64,000 nucleotides of DNA from Streptomyces sp. NBC_00178 (GCF_036206005.1 NZ_CP108143.1:930001-994000); one strand, 5' to 3'. Shown: positions 8,173 through 18,290, counted from the stretch's first letter. Numbers and translations are program-made. The notes: generated by a model not told the origin, from the sequence alone.

Positions 8173-8538
8173 ATGCATGCCGCGTACTGGATCGTCGCCG
8201 CGCTCCTTGCCCTGTTCTACGTGTACGCGGGAGGCATGAAGCTTCTCCGGTCCCAGGAGCGACTGCGGCCGATGATGGGCTGGGTGGACCGGGTGCCGAT
8301 GCCCGCGGTCCGGCTCATAGGCGGCGTCGAGGTGCTCGGCGCCCTCGGCCTGCTCCTGCCTCCGCTCACGGGGATCGCGGTGTGGCTCGCCGTCGTCGCC
8401 GCGACCGGCTTCGTGCTGCTGCAGGTCGCGGCGACGGCGCTGCACCTGTCGCGGGGCGAGGTGCGCGAGACGGGGCTCAACGTCACGCTCGTCGTGGCGG
8501 CGGCTGCTGCCGCCTGGCTCGGCACCTCCTGGCTCTGA
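8173..8538 (+). CDS. DoxX family membrane protein
   Basis: This 121-residue protein has four hydrophobic segments (about 5-22, 45-63, 68-88 and 98-118) and the DoxX-like start AALLALFYVYAGGMKLL. DoxX proteins are small quinone- or thiol-related membrane proteins, often paired with oxidative stress regulators. Start ATG at 8173 follows a GAGGGG ribosome binding site. Its divergence from the HxlR regulator supports redox-responsive control. The precise activity is unknown. Confidence 0.88.
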   Translation: MHAAYWIVAALLALFYVYAGGMKLLRSQERLRPMMGWVDRVPMPAVRLIGGVEVLGALGLLLPPLTGIAVWLAVVAATGFVLLQVAATALHLSRGEVRETGLNVTLVVAAAAAAWLGTSWL

Positions 8539-8567
8539 CGGTCCGGCGCTCCCGTCCCGCCGGACCG
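8539..8567. terminator. Hairpin between convergent doxX-type and PepSY genes
   Basis: A perfect 10-bp stem, CGGTCCGGCG (8539-8548) and CGCCGGACCG (8558-8567), has a 9-nt loop and lies directly after the doxX-type stop codon and before the convergent PepSY gene end. Confidence 0.6.
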
Positions 8568-8597
8568 CCCCTGGGCGTGCCGACGGGACGGGGGTCT

Positions 8598-10013
8598 TCA
8601 GCCGGCCTGGGTGTACGTCCGTTTCCCGCGCCGGTGCGCGATCTCGCCGAGCAGGACGTCCACGGCGAGGAAGGCGGCCAGCGGAATGCCGAGGAGCGGG
8701 AGGAAGTAGCCGAGGACGGCGACGGCCGCCATCGACGGGACCAGGACGTGGGGCGGGACCTTCTGCCAGGAACCGCGCGGCATCGGCCGGCCGAACGACG
8801 AACCCCGCCCGCGCTGCCACCACATCCGGTACCCCAGCAGGATCAGCACGATCAGCCCGCCGGTGAGGGCGGCCAGCACGAGCTGGTTGGCCCACCCGAA
8901 CAGAATGCCGCTGTGCGCGTCGATGCCCCAGCGCGTGAGCTTGGCGAGCGGCGGATGGTCGGCGAACCGGACGACGTCGGTGACCGCGCCGGTGGCCGGG
9001 TCGATCGCGACGGCGTCCTGCTTCTCCGGCCAGCTCCGCTGGATCTGCCGCACGACGTACGCCGACGAGGCGTCGGCGGGCGGCACGATCTCGACGGGGT
9101 CCGCGAGACGCTGTGCGCGGGCCTCCTTCAGCACGGCGTCGAGACCGACGCCCGCACCCCGCGCGTCGCCGGAGCCCCCGGAGCCCGTGTGCTCGGCGTG
9201 CTCGCCTCCGGACGCCAGACCCGCCGAGACGGACGGCGTGGTCTGACCGACCGCCTCGCGCAGGTCCGACACGCTCTGCCCCGCGTAGGCCGACCAGGTG
9301 AGGCCCGTCGCCGACAGGAAGAAGAGGCCGGCCGCCGCCCACACGCCCACGGTGCCGTGCAGGGAGAGGGTGCGCCGACGACCGGTCGCTCCGCGCACCG
9401 TGCGCCGGGCCCGCCGTCGTCCGAACCACAGCACGAGGCCGCCGCCCGCGGTCACCCACAGCCAGCTGGCGGCGAGTTCGCTGTAGAGGCGGCCGGTCTC
9501 TCCGAGGTGCAGATCCCGGTGGAGCTCGTCGATCCAGGTACGCAGGGGCAGCGCGCCGGTGGAGCCGTAACTCTCCAGGGCCCCGGCCACCTCGCCGGTG
9601 TACGGGTCGACGAACACGGCCAGGGGGTGGTCCGGGTCGACACCCGGCACGCCCGACAGCAGGACCCGTGTCGTCGCCCCGTCCTCCGGTGACGGACGTA
9701 CGGCGCTTATCGTCCCCTCCGGGTGCGCTTCGCGTGCCGCGGCCACCTGGCGTGAGACGGGCAGCTCACCGCTGCCGACCGGGACCCGCAGCTCGTCGGC
9801 GTAGAGGATCCTCTCGGCCTGGTACGAACCCGCGTAGAGCAGGCCCGTCGCGGCGGCGACCAGCAGGAACGGGGCGATGAGCACCCCGGCGTAGAAGTGC
9901 AGCCGCAGCACGAGCGGGCGGAGCGACGCCCATCCGCCACGGCCGGCGGGTGGTTCGGCTCGTGGGCTCTGCTCGTCGTCGTGCGAGGCGAGGACCGCTG
10001 GTTCGACGGACAA
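8598..10013 (-). CDS. PepSY-associated membrane protein
   Basis: This 471-residue protein has the PepSY_TM layout. A first membrane helix follows LVLRLHFYAGVLIAPFLLV (about 33-60). A long extracytoplasmic PepSY part comes next, with DELHRDLHLGETGR near 165. A further helix lies near 185, one near 225, one near 350, and two close to the C-terminus. Such proteins resemble ferric-siderophore or flavin-linked membrane reductases and are often iron-regulated, but the electron donor and substrate are unknown. The start is TTG at 10013, supported by AAGGAG 7 nt upstream (10021-10026) and by the absence of a better codon nearby. Confidence 0.8.
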   Translation of the reverse strand: MSVEPAVLASHDDEQSPRAEPPAGRGGWASLRPLVLRLHFYAGVLIAPFLLVAAATGLLYAGSYQAERILYADELRVPVGSGELPVSRQVAAAREAHPEGTISAVRPSPEDGATTRVLLSGVPGVDPDHPLAVFVDPYTGEVAGALESYGSTGALPLRTWIDELHRDLHLGETGRLYSELAASWLWVTAGGGLVLWFGRRRARRTVRGATGRRRTLSLHGTVGVWAAAGLFFLSATGLTWSAYAGQSVSDLREAVGQTTPSVSAGLASGGEHAEHTGSGGSGDARGAGVGLDAVLKEARAQRLADPVEIVPPADASSAYVVRQIQRSWPEKQDAVAIDPATGAVTDVVRFADHPPLAKLTRWGIDAHSGILFGWANQLVLAALTGGLIVLILLGYRMWWQRGRGSSFGRPMPRGSWQKVPPHVLVPSMAAVAVLGYFLPLLGIPLAAFLAVDVLLGEIAHRRGKRTYTQAG

Positions 10014-10151
10014 ATCTGCTCTCCTTGACGCGGGACGGCGCGGGCGGGCCGTGATCGGCCGGATCAGTAGTCGGACCGCACCGCCCGGTGGTTCCCGGGG
10101 ATCCGCGCCCGTCCGCTCGTCCCGCGTCCCGGGGGAGGAAGGAGCGGGACG

Positions 10152-10793
10152 TCAGGTCACGATCCCGATGACCAGGTTGATCGCGGTGGCCAGGATGCCC
10201 GTGCCGAACACGTAGGAGAGCAGGCAGTGCCGGAGTGCGACCGCTCTGATCGTCGAGCTGGAGACGTCCGTGTCGGAGACCTGGTAGGTCATGCCGAGGT
10301 TGTAGCTGAAGTACAGGAAGTCGACGTACTTCGGCCGCTCGTCGGTGTTGAAGTCGATACCGCCCTCGGGCTCCAGGTAGTAGAGGTGGGCGTACCGGGT
10401 GGCGTACATCAGATGAAGTGACGCCCACGCCATGAAGACGCCGCAGAGCGCCACGGCCGCCGCCGCGTGACTCAGTCCGGCATCACCCACCAGGAGCAGC
10501 AGTACGATGCCGACCAGCCCGCACAGGGCGGTGACGACGACGGCGAGTTCCTGGGCGACCGGGCGGAATTCCTCGCGCCGGACGTTGTGGTGCGTGGTCG
10601 CCGCGTCCATCGGCCACAGCGCGAACCATCCCGTCACGACGAAGACCGCCTCCGCCGCGGCGATGCCCGCGAGGAAGCCCAGCGCCAGGTTGGTGGGCAG
10701 GCCGGTCGCCACGCCGGTCACGGAGCCCGCGGCCAGCGCCGCCGCGAGCCTGGGCGCGGCCGAGCCCGCCGTCGGTCTGTTCGGGGACGTCAC
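10152..10793 (-). CDS. DUF1345 family membrane protein
   Basis: This 213-residue protein has five or so hydrophobic segments and the DUF1345-type motifs [20 protein letters not shown] and a preceding HHNVRREE. The family is predicted to be inner-membrane and has no assigned function. The start is GTG at 10793, with GGAGG about 9 nt upstream; the long frame continuing to 11885 runs antisense through the next gene and is not coding. The gene is divergent from the molybdopterin oxidoreductase gene, with 255 bp between starts. Confidence 0.8.
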   Translation of the reverse strand: MTSPNRPTAGSAAPRLAAALAAGSVTGVATGLPTNLALGFLAGIAAAEAVFVVTGWFALWPMDAATTHHNVRREEFRPVAQELAVVVTALCGLVGIVLLLLVGDAGLSHAAAAVALCGVFMAWASLHLMYATRYAHLYYLEPEGGIDFNTDERPKYVDFLYFSYNLGMTYQVSDTDVSSSTIRAVALRHCLLSYVFGTGILATAINLVIGIVT

Positions 10794-11048
10794 GGGCGAC
10801 CACCTCCACAGCTCGGTACGGGCCCCGGTCTCCCGGGGCCGCCGCATGGGTCCGGCGGCGCCGCGGAGGGAGGTGCCGAACCGGGGGAACGGCACGGGGG
10901 TGCCGCCCTGGTGTCCCGGCCGCGGCGCCCGGATACGCCGGAACCGCGCGTCCGGGGGCCGAGTGGCAGGTCCGGTCCCGCCTGCATAGCCTGCCCTGAA
11001 GTGTGGTTTTTGTCGCTGTGTGCCCCGTGTGGTGAAGGACTGGGATCC

Positions 11049-13379
11049 GTGAGCATCGACCGTGACGAGCAGCCGTCCGTGGAACCCGGGGTGGGCCCCG
11101 CCCCCGAGGGCGAGCCGCGGTTCCGCCCCTACCACCATCCCGCTGCGGGCTGGGGTGCGGCGAAGAGCGTGAGCCGCTTCCTGGTACGCGAGAGGGCGCT
11201 GGTGGACGGCCCGCGGGCGATCATGCGGATGAACCACGAGAACTCCGGGTTCGACTGTCCCGGATGCGCGTGGCCCGACGACCTGAAGGGCCTGCACCTG
11301 GACATCTGCGAGAACGGCATCAAGCACGTCACCTGGGAGATGACCCCCAAGCGGGTGGGACGGGACTTCTTCGCGGCGCACTCGGTGACCGAGCTGTACG
11401 GGTGGAGCGACTACGACCTGGAGAACCAGGGCCGGCTGACCGAGCCCATGGTCTACGACCCCGCGTCGGACCACTACGTCCCGATCAGCTGGAAGGACGC
11501 GTTCGAGGTGGTCGGCCGCGCCCTGCGCGAGCTGGACAGCCCGGACCAGGCGTCCTTCTACACCTCGGGCCGCCTCGGCAACGAGCCGACGTTCCTCTAC
11601 CAGTTGCTGGCCCGCGAACTGGGTACGAACAACCTGCCCGACTGCTCCAACATGTGCCACGAGGCGAGCGGCCGCGCCCTCCAGGCGTCCCTGGGCACGG
11701 GCAAGGGGACGGCGGACCTCAAGGACTGGGAGACGGCCGACGCGCTGTTCATCATGGGGGTCAACGCCGCTTCGAACGCGCCGCGGATGCTCACCGCGCT
11801 CGCCGAGGCCCACGACCGGGGCGCGAGCATCGTCCACGTCAACCCGCTCATCGAGGCCGCCGCCACGCGCACGATCGTCCCGCACGACTTCACGGACATG
11901 GCCCTGTTCAAGTCCACCCGCACCAGCACCCTGAACCTGCAGGTCCGGATCGGCGGCGACATGGCCCTGATGCGCGGTATGGCCAAGGTGATCCTGGAGG
12001 AGTCGAAGACCGACCCCAAGGTCCTGGACCAGGAGTTCATCGACCGCTACACCACGGGCTTCGCCGAGTACCGGACGCTGTGCGAGGCCACCTCATGGGA
12101 GGAGATCGAGGAGCAGTCCGGGCTGAGCCGCGACGACGTCCTCGCGGCAGCGCGCGTGTACTGCGAGGCCGACCGCACCATCATCAGCTGGTGCCTGGGT
12201 GTCAGTCAGCACGAGCACGGTGTCGACACCGTGCGCGAGATCGTCAACCTGCTCCTGCTGCGCGGCAATCTCGGGCGCGAGGGTGCCGGCCCCTCGCCGG
12301 TGCGCGGGCACAGCAACGTCCAGGGCAACCGGACCTGCGGCATCGACCACCGCCCCACCGAGCCGTTCCTGGACCGCCTGGCCGAGGTCTGCGGGATCGA
12401 CCCGCCCCGGGAGCACGGCCTGGACACGGTCGGCACCATCGAGGCGATGCTGCGCGGCGACGTGAAGGTGTTCGTGGGCATGGGCGGCAACTTCGCCCTG
12501 GCCGCACCCGACACCCCCGTCACGTACGAGGCGCTGCGCAGGTGCGACCTCACGGTCCAGGTGAGCACCAAACTGAACCGCAGCCACCTCGTCCACGGCG
12601 CCGGGGCGCTCATCCTGCCCTGCCTCGGCCGCACCGAGAAGGACCACCAGCGCAGAGGTGTCCAGCGCACGTCCGTCGAGGACTCGATGAGCATGGTCCA
12701 CCTCTCGCTCGGCATGAAGCGGCCCGCGTCGAAGGACCTGCTGTCGGAACCGGCCATCATCGCCGGCATCGCCCGGGCGGCCCTGCCGGAGTCCTCGACG
12801 CCCTGGCAGTGGTACGTCGAGGACTACGACCGCATCCGCGACACCATGGCCAAGGTCCTCGACGGCTTCGAGGACTTCAACCGCCGGGTCCGCCTGCCGC
12901 TCGGCTTCCGCATCAAGCAGCCGGCCCGCGAGCTGGTCTTCCTGACCCCGTCCGGGCGGGCCGAGTTCTCCTGCGCCGCACTCCCCGACGTCGTCCCCGC
13001 ACCCGGCACGCTGGCCCTGGGCACGATGCGCTCGCACGACCAGTGGAACACCACGATCTACTCCGACGACGACCGCTACCGCGGCGTCGAGAACCTGCGC
13101 ACGCTGGTGTTCATGAACAGGGCGGACATGCGCGAACGGGGAATCGAGGACCTCGCCCCCGTCGACATCACGAGTACCGCGCGGGACGGCAGCGAGCGGC
13201 ACCTGAACGGGTACCTCGCCATCCCCTACGACATCCCCCGTGGCTGTGCGGCCGGCTACATGCCCGAGATGAACGTGCTGTGCGCGCTCGTGGACCGCAG
13301 CGCCCAGAGCGATCAGCCCGTCATGAAGCACGTCAAGGTCACGATCGTGGCGTCGTCCGGCGCCGCCGCCCACCGCTGA
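11049..13379 (+). CDS. FdhF/YdeP family molybdopterin oxidoreductase
   Basis: This 776-residue enzyme of the DMSO reductase superfamily carries the YdeP-type N-terminal element [10 protein letters not shown] and no full four-cysteine Fe-S motif. C203 in SNMCHEASG occupies the position of the molybdenum-ligating Cys/Sec. Further family blocks are [32 protein letters not shown] and [13 protein letters not shown]. The C-terminal molydopterin-dinucleotide-binding domain covers about 640-770. The substrate of this subfamily is not established; E. coli YdeP is linked to acid resistance. The start GTG at 11049 is preceded by GAAGG; upstream extension of the frame to 10467 is antisense to the DUF1345 gene. 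No signal peptide is present, so it is cytoplasmic. Confidence 0.88.
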   Translation: MSIDRDEQPSVEPGVGPAPEGEPRFRPYHHPAAGWGAAKSVSRFLVRERALVDGPRAIMRMNHENSGFDCPGCAWPDDLKGLHLDICENGIKHVTWEMTPKRVGRDFFAAHSVTELYGWSDYDLENQGRLTEPMVYDPASDHYVPISWKDAFEVVGRALRELDSPDQASFYTSGRLGNEPTFLYQLLARELGTNNLPDCSNMCHEASGRALQASLGTGKGTADLKDWETADALFIMGVNAASNAPRMLTALAEAHDRGASIVHVNPLIEAAATRTIVPHDFTDMALFKSTRTSTLNLQVRIGGDMALMRGMAKVILEESKTDPKVLDQEFIDRYTTGFAEYRTLCEATSWEEIEEQSGLSRDDVLAAARVYCEADRTIISWCLGVSQHEHGVDTVREIVNLLLLRGNLGREGAGPSPVRGHSNVQGNRTCGIDHRPTEPFLDRLAEVCGIDPPREHGLDTVGTIEAMLRGDVKVFVGMGGNFALAAPDTPVTYEALRRCDLTVQVSTKLNRSHLVHGAGALILPCLGRTEKDHQRRGVQRTSVEDSMSMVHLSLGMKRPASKDLLSEPAIIAGIARAALPESSTPWQWYVEDYDRIRDTMAKVLDGFEDFNRRVRLPLGFRIKQPARELVFLTPSGRAEFSCAALPDVVPAPGTLALGTMRSHDQWNTTIYSDDDRYRGVENLRTLVFMNRADMRERGIEDLAPVDITSTARDGSERHLNGYLAIPYDIPRGCAAGYMPEMNVLCALVDRSAQSDQPVMKHVKVTIVASSGAAAHR

Positions 13380-13430
13380 CCGGTGGCGGCACCGGCGCTC
13401 CACGTCCTCGCCCGGTCACCGGGCACACCG

Positions 13431-13474
13431 CGGCCCCCGGGCGGCACGCTCGACGGCGTGCCGGCCGGGGGCCG
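13431..13474. terminator. Bidirectional terminator between oxidoreductase and GH87 genes
   Basis: A 19-bp stem with a single G-G mismatch (13431-13449 pairing with 13456-13474) and a 6-nt loop lies between two convergent stop codons. Arms read CGGCCCCCGG then CGGCACGC on the left. Confidence 0.65.
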
Positions 13475-13501
13475 GGTCGTGCACGGCCCGGGGGGCCGGA
13501 C

Positions 13502-16500
13502 CTACCTGCGGGCTGCCGCCCTGGTCGCGCTGCCGTTGATGACGAACTGCGATCCGGGTTCGACCACGACGTCTCCGTCGGCCGAGCCGGTGATCGTCAC
13601 GTCGGTGAGCGTCGCACTGCCCCGCGCTCCTCCGTGGGCCAGGATCCCGGAGCCGTTGACGGAGTTGTCGATCCGTACGCGCTGGATCTGCGCTCCGGGT
13701 ACGGAGCCGCCGCCGGACTTGAACTGGATCCCGTCGTAGGTCGAGTCGTGGATGTCGGTGTCGCGGATCGTGACGCCGGGGATGTCCTGACCGGCGGCGA
13801 ACAGCGTGATGGCTCCGAACTCCTGTGCCTCGCCCCAGAAGGCCCCTCCCGTGCGGTGGAGGGCGTTGTTGGCGATCAGCGTCTGCCCGGAGAAGGGCAG
13901 CGGGTCGTGGTCGGTCGCCAGCATGATGCCGGGGTAGTTCATCGTGTCGGAGATGATGTTGTTCTCGATCGTGTTGCCGTAACCCCCGTAGACCGCGATG
14001 CCGTTGGCCCGCCAGGGCAGCTGGATCGTGTTGTTGCGGAAGTGGTTGTCGTGGCCGATGTCCACCGACGGGTTCTTGACGTACTTGCTCGACCAGACGG
14101 CCAGCGAGTCGTCACCGGTGTTCCTGAACGAGGAGTTGAAGACGGTGGAGTTGCGCGTGCCGTTGGCGAAGTTGATGCCGTCGGCGTAGGTGTTGCGGAT
14201 CCGCATGCCGGTGAACTCGACGCCGTCGCCGGGGCCCCAGAGGTCGGGGATGTTGTCGTAGTCGCGGCCGACCCACACACCGACGTTCGCGTGCTCCAGC
14301 CACACGTTGGTGATCTTGGTGTCCTCGCCGAAGCGTCCGTTCAGCCCCACTCCGCCCTCGGCGTTGCCGTCACCGCCCCGGATGGTGCCGGAGCCGAAGA
14401 TCGCCAGGTCGGAGATCTTGGTGTTGTCGTCGATGTCGAAGCCGAAGTTGCCCTCGTGCGGGTGGTTGATGCCCCCCGCGTTCTGGGGCTGGGTGAGCGT
14501 GTAGAGCTGCGAGTGCCACATGCCCGCACCGCGGATGGTGACGTCCCTGATCCCGACCTGGTTGAACTGGCCCCGGTTCAGCGGGTCGTCGGTCAGGATC
14601 TTCTGCTCCTGCCGCCACTGCCCCGGCGGGATCCACACGCAGCCGATCTCACCGTTCTGGTCGGCGGTGACCGCCCGCTGGATGGCGACGGTGTCGTCGA
14701 TGCCGTCGTTCGGGACGGCGCCGTAGGTGGTGATCGAGGTGCATCCGGAGGGCTGCGACGCCGCCGGCGCGACCTGCTCCAGGTCGACGAGGTCGATGAT
14801 GTAGAAGGACGCCGTGTCGCCGGCGTCGCGCTGGAGGCGGAACTTCGTCCCTGCCGGATAGGTCTGTCCGAGCAGGGCGTTGGACTCGTCGAAGAGCCTC
14901 CGGGCGTCCGCCTGCGGCTGGTTGGTCAGGCCCTCGGGGCTGTCCGTGTCGCCGTAGAGCCAGCTGTGCTTGGAGGAGAGGGTCAGCTTCCGGGCGAAGG
15001 TGTTGTTGACGTACAGGCTGATCGTGGCCTCCGCTCCGCCGCCGCCGGGGGCGTCGGGGATGGAGTTGCGGACCACGATGGAGTTGGACGGCACGGTCGA
15101 GGTGATCTCGACGTACTGGCCGGTGGAGTTCAGCCGTACCGACTGGCGGCCGGAGGACTCGGTGGCGAAGTTGGTGTGCCCGAAGGTGCGCTCCTGGTCC
15201 GACTTCAGCAGGGTGCCCTGGTAGGTGCCCTGTTCGGCCTCGTACTCCGTGTACGGCACCGCGGCGCCGCGCCCGACCACGATGGCGCGCGAGAAGACGT
15301 TGTTGTTCTCGTTCGTCTCGGCCACGACGCCGGTCGCGTCGGCGGTGGCCGTGAGGTTGGCCCCGCCGCTCTTCGCCGTCCAGCTGCCGCTGATGGGCAC
15401 GGTGACGGTGCCTCCGGCGGGGACGGCGCCCGTCGTGCCGTTCAGTGTGGTGCTCTCGACGAGGAGCCGGGTGACCGTCGAGGCGCTGACGGCGGTGGTC
15501 CCCCGGTTGTGCACGGACACGGTGAAGGTGACGGCGGCGCCGACCGCCGGGTTCGACGGGTTCGACGTGATGCCCAGCACCTCGAGGTCCGGGCCGGGGC
15601 TCTGGCCGACGACCAGCTTGGACGAGGCGGTGCGGCTGTTGTTGCTGTTGTCCTGCTCGGCGATCGTGTCACTGGGGTCGACCACCGCCGACACGCTGTA
15701 GGAGCCCATCGGACGCTTGCCGACGGCGACCGGCACCGTGGCCGACGCGCCGGCCGCGAGGGCGCCGACGGCCGCGCTGCCGGCGACCACGCCTTCCAGA
15801 CTGACGTCGACCGCGGTCGCGGAGGCGGCGGCCGTACCCGTGTTGCGCACGGTCGCGTTCACGGTGACGTCGTCCTTCTCCGAGGGCGTCGCCGGGGACC
15901 ACGTCAGGTCGGAGACGACCAGGTCCGGGTTGGGGGCCGCGGTGCCCACCACCTGCATCTCGGCGACCTGGGCACCGGGCGCACCGGTGTTGGCGAAGAA
16001 CTTCAGCTGGATGTCCGCGTACCGCCCGCTGACCGGGATCGTCACCGTGTTCTGGTTGCCGGAGGGGCTGAACGCGTAGTCGGCCCGGGCCTTCAGCGAG
16101 GTGAATCCGGTGGCGGACTGGGCCCGGCCGAGCACCTGGACACTCTGGGTGCGCGCGGCCCACGCCTGGTCCGGCGAGAGCTTGAGGACGACCGCCTCGA
16201 CGTCTGCGTCGGCACCGAGCTTCACGGTCAGCGTCGCGGGCTGGCCGTTCGACTCCCAGTAGGTGCCGGTCCTGTCGTCGTTGGCGTTGGCGGCCAGGTA
16301 GGTCTGCGTGTACGAGGAGGCCTCGATCGGCTTGTCGAGCGCCAGGTTGGAGCCGTTCGCGGGCGGCGGGCCGGAGTCCTCCTCGCCGTAGACCTCCACC
16401 TGGGAGAGCTGGGCGGCGTTCCAGCCGGTGTTGGCGGTGATCTGCACGCGGACCTGGCGCACCTGCCTGGCGGTGAAGCCGATGGTCACCGTGTTTCCGG

Positions 16501-16891
16501 ACGACGGGCTGAACACCCTGGCGGCCGAGGCCGAGAGCGCGCTGAAGGTGCTCCCGTCGGTGCTCCCCTGGATGCTGAGCGTCTGGGTCCGCGCCTCCCA
16601 CGAGGTCGGGAGTTTCAGCACGACCTGGTCGACGTCGAACTGGTTGCCCAGGTCGATCTGCACCCACTGCGGCAGGGCACCGGAGCTCTCCCAGTACGTC
16701 TGCTGGCTGCCGTCCGTGACGTTGGACGCCGGGTAGGCGCCGTGCGACGTCCCGGCCGTCACCTGCTTACCGAAGGCGAGATCGGTCTCCTGGGCGGCGG
16801 CCGACGCGGCCACCGGCAGGAGTCCCACGGTCATCAGCGCGGTGGTCACCGCACCCACGACGAGACGCCATCGGAGTTGCTTCCATCTCAT
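13502..16891 (-). CDS. Secreted GH87-type alpha-1,3-glucanase (mycodextranase/mutanase-like)
   Basis: This 1129-residue exported protein has a signal peptide (1-33), two discoidin/F5-8C-like domains (about 38-175 and 185-320), two CARDB-like domains (about 328-425 and 440-535), a CBM6-like domain (about 548-700) and a right-handed beta-helix catalytic domain (about 735-1129). In the helix, D904 in ADGINF and the pair D927-D928 in NTGDDSLAVW keep the 23-residue spacing of the catalytic aspartates known in GH87 alpha-1,3-glucanases. It should cut alpha-1,3-glucan outside the cell, such as fungal wall glucan or mutan. The start ATG at 16891 has GAGGA upstream. Its GC content and codon use match its neighbours. 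Confidence 0.85.
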   Translation of the reverse strand: MRWKQLRWRLVVGAVTTALMTVGLLPVAASAAAQETDLAFGKQVTAGTSHGAYPASNVTDGSQQTYWESSGALPQWVQIDLGNQFDVDQVVLKLPTSWEARTQTLSIQGSTDGSTFSALSASAARVFSPSSGNTVTIGFTARQVRQVRVQITANTGWNAAQLSQVEVYGEEDSGPPPANGSNLALDKPIEASSYTQTYLAANANDDRTGTYWESNGQPATLTVKLGADADVEAVVLKLSPDQAWAARTQSVQVLGRAQSATGFTSLKARADYAFSPSGNQNTVTIPVSGRYADIQLKFFANTGAPGAQVAEMQVVGTAAPNPDLVVSDLTWSPATPSEKDDVTVNATVRNTGTAAASATAVDVSLEGVVAGSAAVGALAAGASATVPVAVGKRPMGSYSVSAVVDPSDTIAEQDNSNNSRTASSKLVVGQSPGPDLEVLGITSNPSNPAVGAAVTFTVSVHNRGTTAVSASTVTRLLVESTTLNGTTGAVPAGGTVTVPISGSWTAKSGGANLTATADATGVVAETNENNNVFSRAIVVGRGAAVPYTEYEAEQGTYQGTLLKSDQERTFGHTNFATESSGRQSVRLNSTGQYVEITSTVPSNSIVVRNSIPDAPGGGGAEATISLYVNNTFARKLTLSSKHSWLYGDTDSPEGLTNQPQADARRLFDESNALLGQTYPAGTKFRLQRDAGDTASFYIIDLVDLEQVAPAASQPSGCTSITTYGAVPNDGIDDTVAIQRAVTADQNGEIGCVWIPPGQWRQEQKILTDDPLNRGQFNQVGIRDVTIRGAGMWHSQLYTLTQPQNAGGINHPHEGNFGFDIDDNTKISDLAIFGSGTIRGGDGNAEGGVGLNGRFGEDTKITNVWLEHANVGVWVGRDYDNIPDLWGPGDGVEFTGMRIRNTYADGINFANGTRNSTVFNSSFRNTGDDSLAVWSSKYVKNPSVDIGHDNHFRNNTIQLPWRANGIAVYGGYGNTIENNIISDTMNYPGIMLATDHDPLPFSGQTLIANNALHRTGGAFWGEAQEFGAITLFAAGQDIPGVTIRDTDIHDSTYDGIQFKSGGGSVPGAQIQRVRIDNSVNGSGILAHGGARGSATLTDVTITGSADGDVVVEPGSQFVINGSATRAAARR

Positions 16892-17080
16892 GCTGTCCTC
16901 TGTTCCGGGGGCCTGGGGACCGGGAGGGCACGGCGACGAGCCGCACGACCGTCCGGGCGCGTCTGCTGCGCCGGGCGGCCGGCGACGGCCGGGTACGGGC
17001 TGCCGGTACACCGATGAGGGAGGGATCGGGAGCGCCGGCAAGAGGGAGAGCAGGCCATCTGCCGGAAAAAGCGCGCTGGT

Positions 17081-17149
17081 TGCCTAGATTTTTGAGTGAT
17101 CTGGTCAATATTTTGCGGTGTCGAGGTGACAGGTTTCTAGCAGGTGACA
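17081..17149 (-). promoter_or_regulatory. AT-rich promoter region of the GH87 gene
   Basis: The 569-bp gap 16892-17460 contains no credible gene. Its least GC-rich part has, on the minus strand, TTGACC (17108-17103) and TAGGCA (17086-17081) with 16 bp between them, a plausible promoter. A direct repeat, AGGTGACA, lies just upstream at 17124-17131 and 17142-17149, 18 bp apart, and may bind a regulator. TTGACA also occurs at 17158-17153. The rest of the gap is featureless GC-rich sequence. Confidence 0.4.
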
Positions 17150-17460
17150 CTTTTGTCAACGGTCCTCACAGCCGCACGCGCATCGCCGCACGGTCACCGC
17201 AGCTCAGCGCCACGGGCCGGGTCGCCCGGCGCGCATTCGCTGTACGAAGTCGCCATCCCTGCACGGGCGTCGCCGGTCACACCGGGGGCGCACGGCAGGA
17301 CGGGCGGATCCCCCGGCGGCCCCCTGGCGCACGCGGACGAGGACGTCGGCGCACGGCTCCCACCGGCGAGCCCCGAGCCCCCTCGCGCGCACGAGGGGGC
17401 CGACGCCCCTCGCAGGCCATAGGGTGACGCGTCGCATCCGAACATCCCGTGGGGGGATCC

Positions 17461-18078
17461 ATGTCATTTCCGCCGCCACCGAACCAGGAGCCGCACCAGC
17501 CTCCACAGTGGAGCCCGCCGCCGGCGGAGCAGCAGTACCGGCCGTGGCCGGACCCGGTGTGGGGTGCGCCGCCTCCCCGCAGATCCCGTACGGGACTGAT
17601 CGTCACCCTGTCCGTCGCGGGCGGGCTGGTCGGACTCCTGCTGATCGTGGGCGCGATCGCCGCGACCCTGGGAAGCCTGTCCCGCCCGCCCGCGGAGCGC
17701 GGGACACCCGCGGCCGCGCCGCCCGGGAGCAGTGCTCCGGCGGAGCCCTCGCCACCCGCGGAGGCATCCACGGACCCCGCCGAGGCGGAGAGCGGCGCCG
17801 AGGCGGACGTGAAGCTGTCCGCGTGCGAGATCGACTCGTTGACGCGGTGGCCGTCGGTCGTCGTCACCATCACCAACGGAACTGCCGAGCCGATGAGTTA
17901 CATCGTGTCCGTGGAGTTCGTGGACCGTTCCGGCACACGCGTCGCCGAGGGTGTCGCCTCGACGAGCGCTCTCGCTCCGGGGCGGGCGTCGAAGCAGAAG
18001 GCCCAAGGCGTGGGTGAGGTACCCACCGGCACGAAGTGCCGGGTCTCCGACGTGTCCAGATTCCCGGACGCCGGCTGA
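17461..18078 (+). CDS. Proline-rich single-pass membrane protein with FxLYD-like extracellular domain
   Basis: This 205-residue protein has a short Pro/Gln-rich cytoplasmic N-terminus (1-40), one membrane segment (about 48-72, GLIVTLSVAGGLVGLLLIVGA), a Pro/Ala/Glu linker (75-118) and a C-terminal domain of about 85 residues. That domain (WPSVVVTITNGTAEPMSYIV and following) has the beta-sandwich pattern of FxLYD/DUF4352-like domains. Two cysteines in it (about C122 and C197) could form a disulfide. The start ATG at 17461 sits close behind GGGGGGA. Function is unknown; such proteins are common at the actinobacterial cell surface. Confidence 0.75.
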   Translation: MSFPPPPNQEPHQPPQWSPPPAEQQYRPWPDPVWGAPPPRRSRTGLIVTLSVAGGLVGLLLIVGAIAATLGSLSRPPAERGTPAAAPPGSSAPAEPSPPAEASTDPAEAESGAEADVKLSACEIDSLTRWPSVVVTITNGTAEPMSYIVSVEFVDRSGTRVAEGVASTSALAPGRASKQKAQGVGEVPTGTKCRVSDVSRFPDAG

Positions 18079-18130
18079 CAGCCGCCGCGATCCGGCACCG
18101 CCGGAGCCGCGAAGGCCACGGCAAGCGCCA

Positions 18131-18168
18131 CTGACGCCCCGCCACCCCACGGGATGGCGGGGCGTCAG
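18131..18168 (+). terminator. Terminator hairpin
   Basis: A perfect 14-bp stem, CTGACGCCCCGCCA (18131-18144) and TGGCGGGGCGTCAG (18155-18168), with a 10-nt loop lies 52 bp after the stop codon of the preceding gene. Confidence 0.75.
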
Positions 18169-18227
18169 CCGTGCCACGCGCGGAGTCCGAGACGGATTCC
18201 GGCGTCACCCGAATCCCCTTTCAAGGT

Positions 18228-18246
18228 TTAGGTTAGGCTTACCTAA
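18228..18246 (+). promoter_or_regulatory. Iron box (DmdR/IdeR-type operator)
   Basis: TTAGGTTAGGCTTACCTAA differs by one base from the 19-bp consensus bound by the iron-dependent repressors IdeR and DmdR1. It lies 44 bp upstream of the ATG of the DUF2470 gene, where a bound repressor would block transcription under iron-replete conditions. Confidence 0.9.
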
Positions 18247-18290
18247 GTAAAGGCCATGGAGTGCCCCGCCCGCCCCTCAGGAGAAACTGG

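Noticed and set aside
10152..11885. N-terminal extension of the DUF1345 frame to 577 residues
   Set aside because: The extra part is antisense to the oxidoreductase gene and carries no membrane-protein pattern; GTG at 10793 with a GGAGG site explains the start.
11264..17017. A 1917-codon open frame on the plus strand
   Set aside because: It runs out of frame through the oxidoreductase and antisense through the GH87 gene. Its product is low-complexity Arg/Gly/Val sequence without domains; long shadow frames are expected at this GC content.
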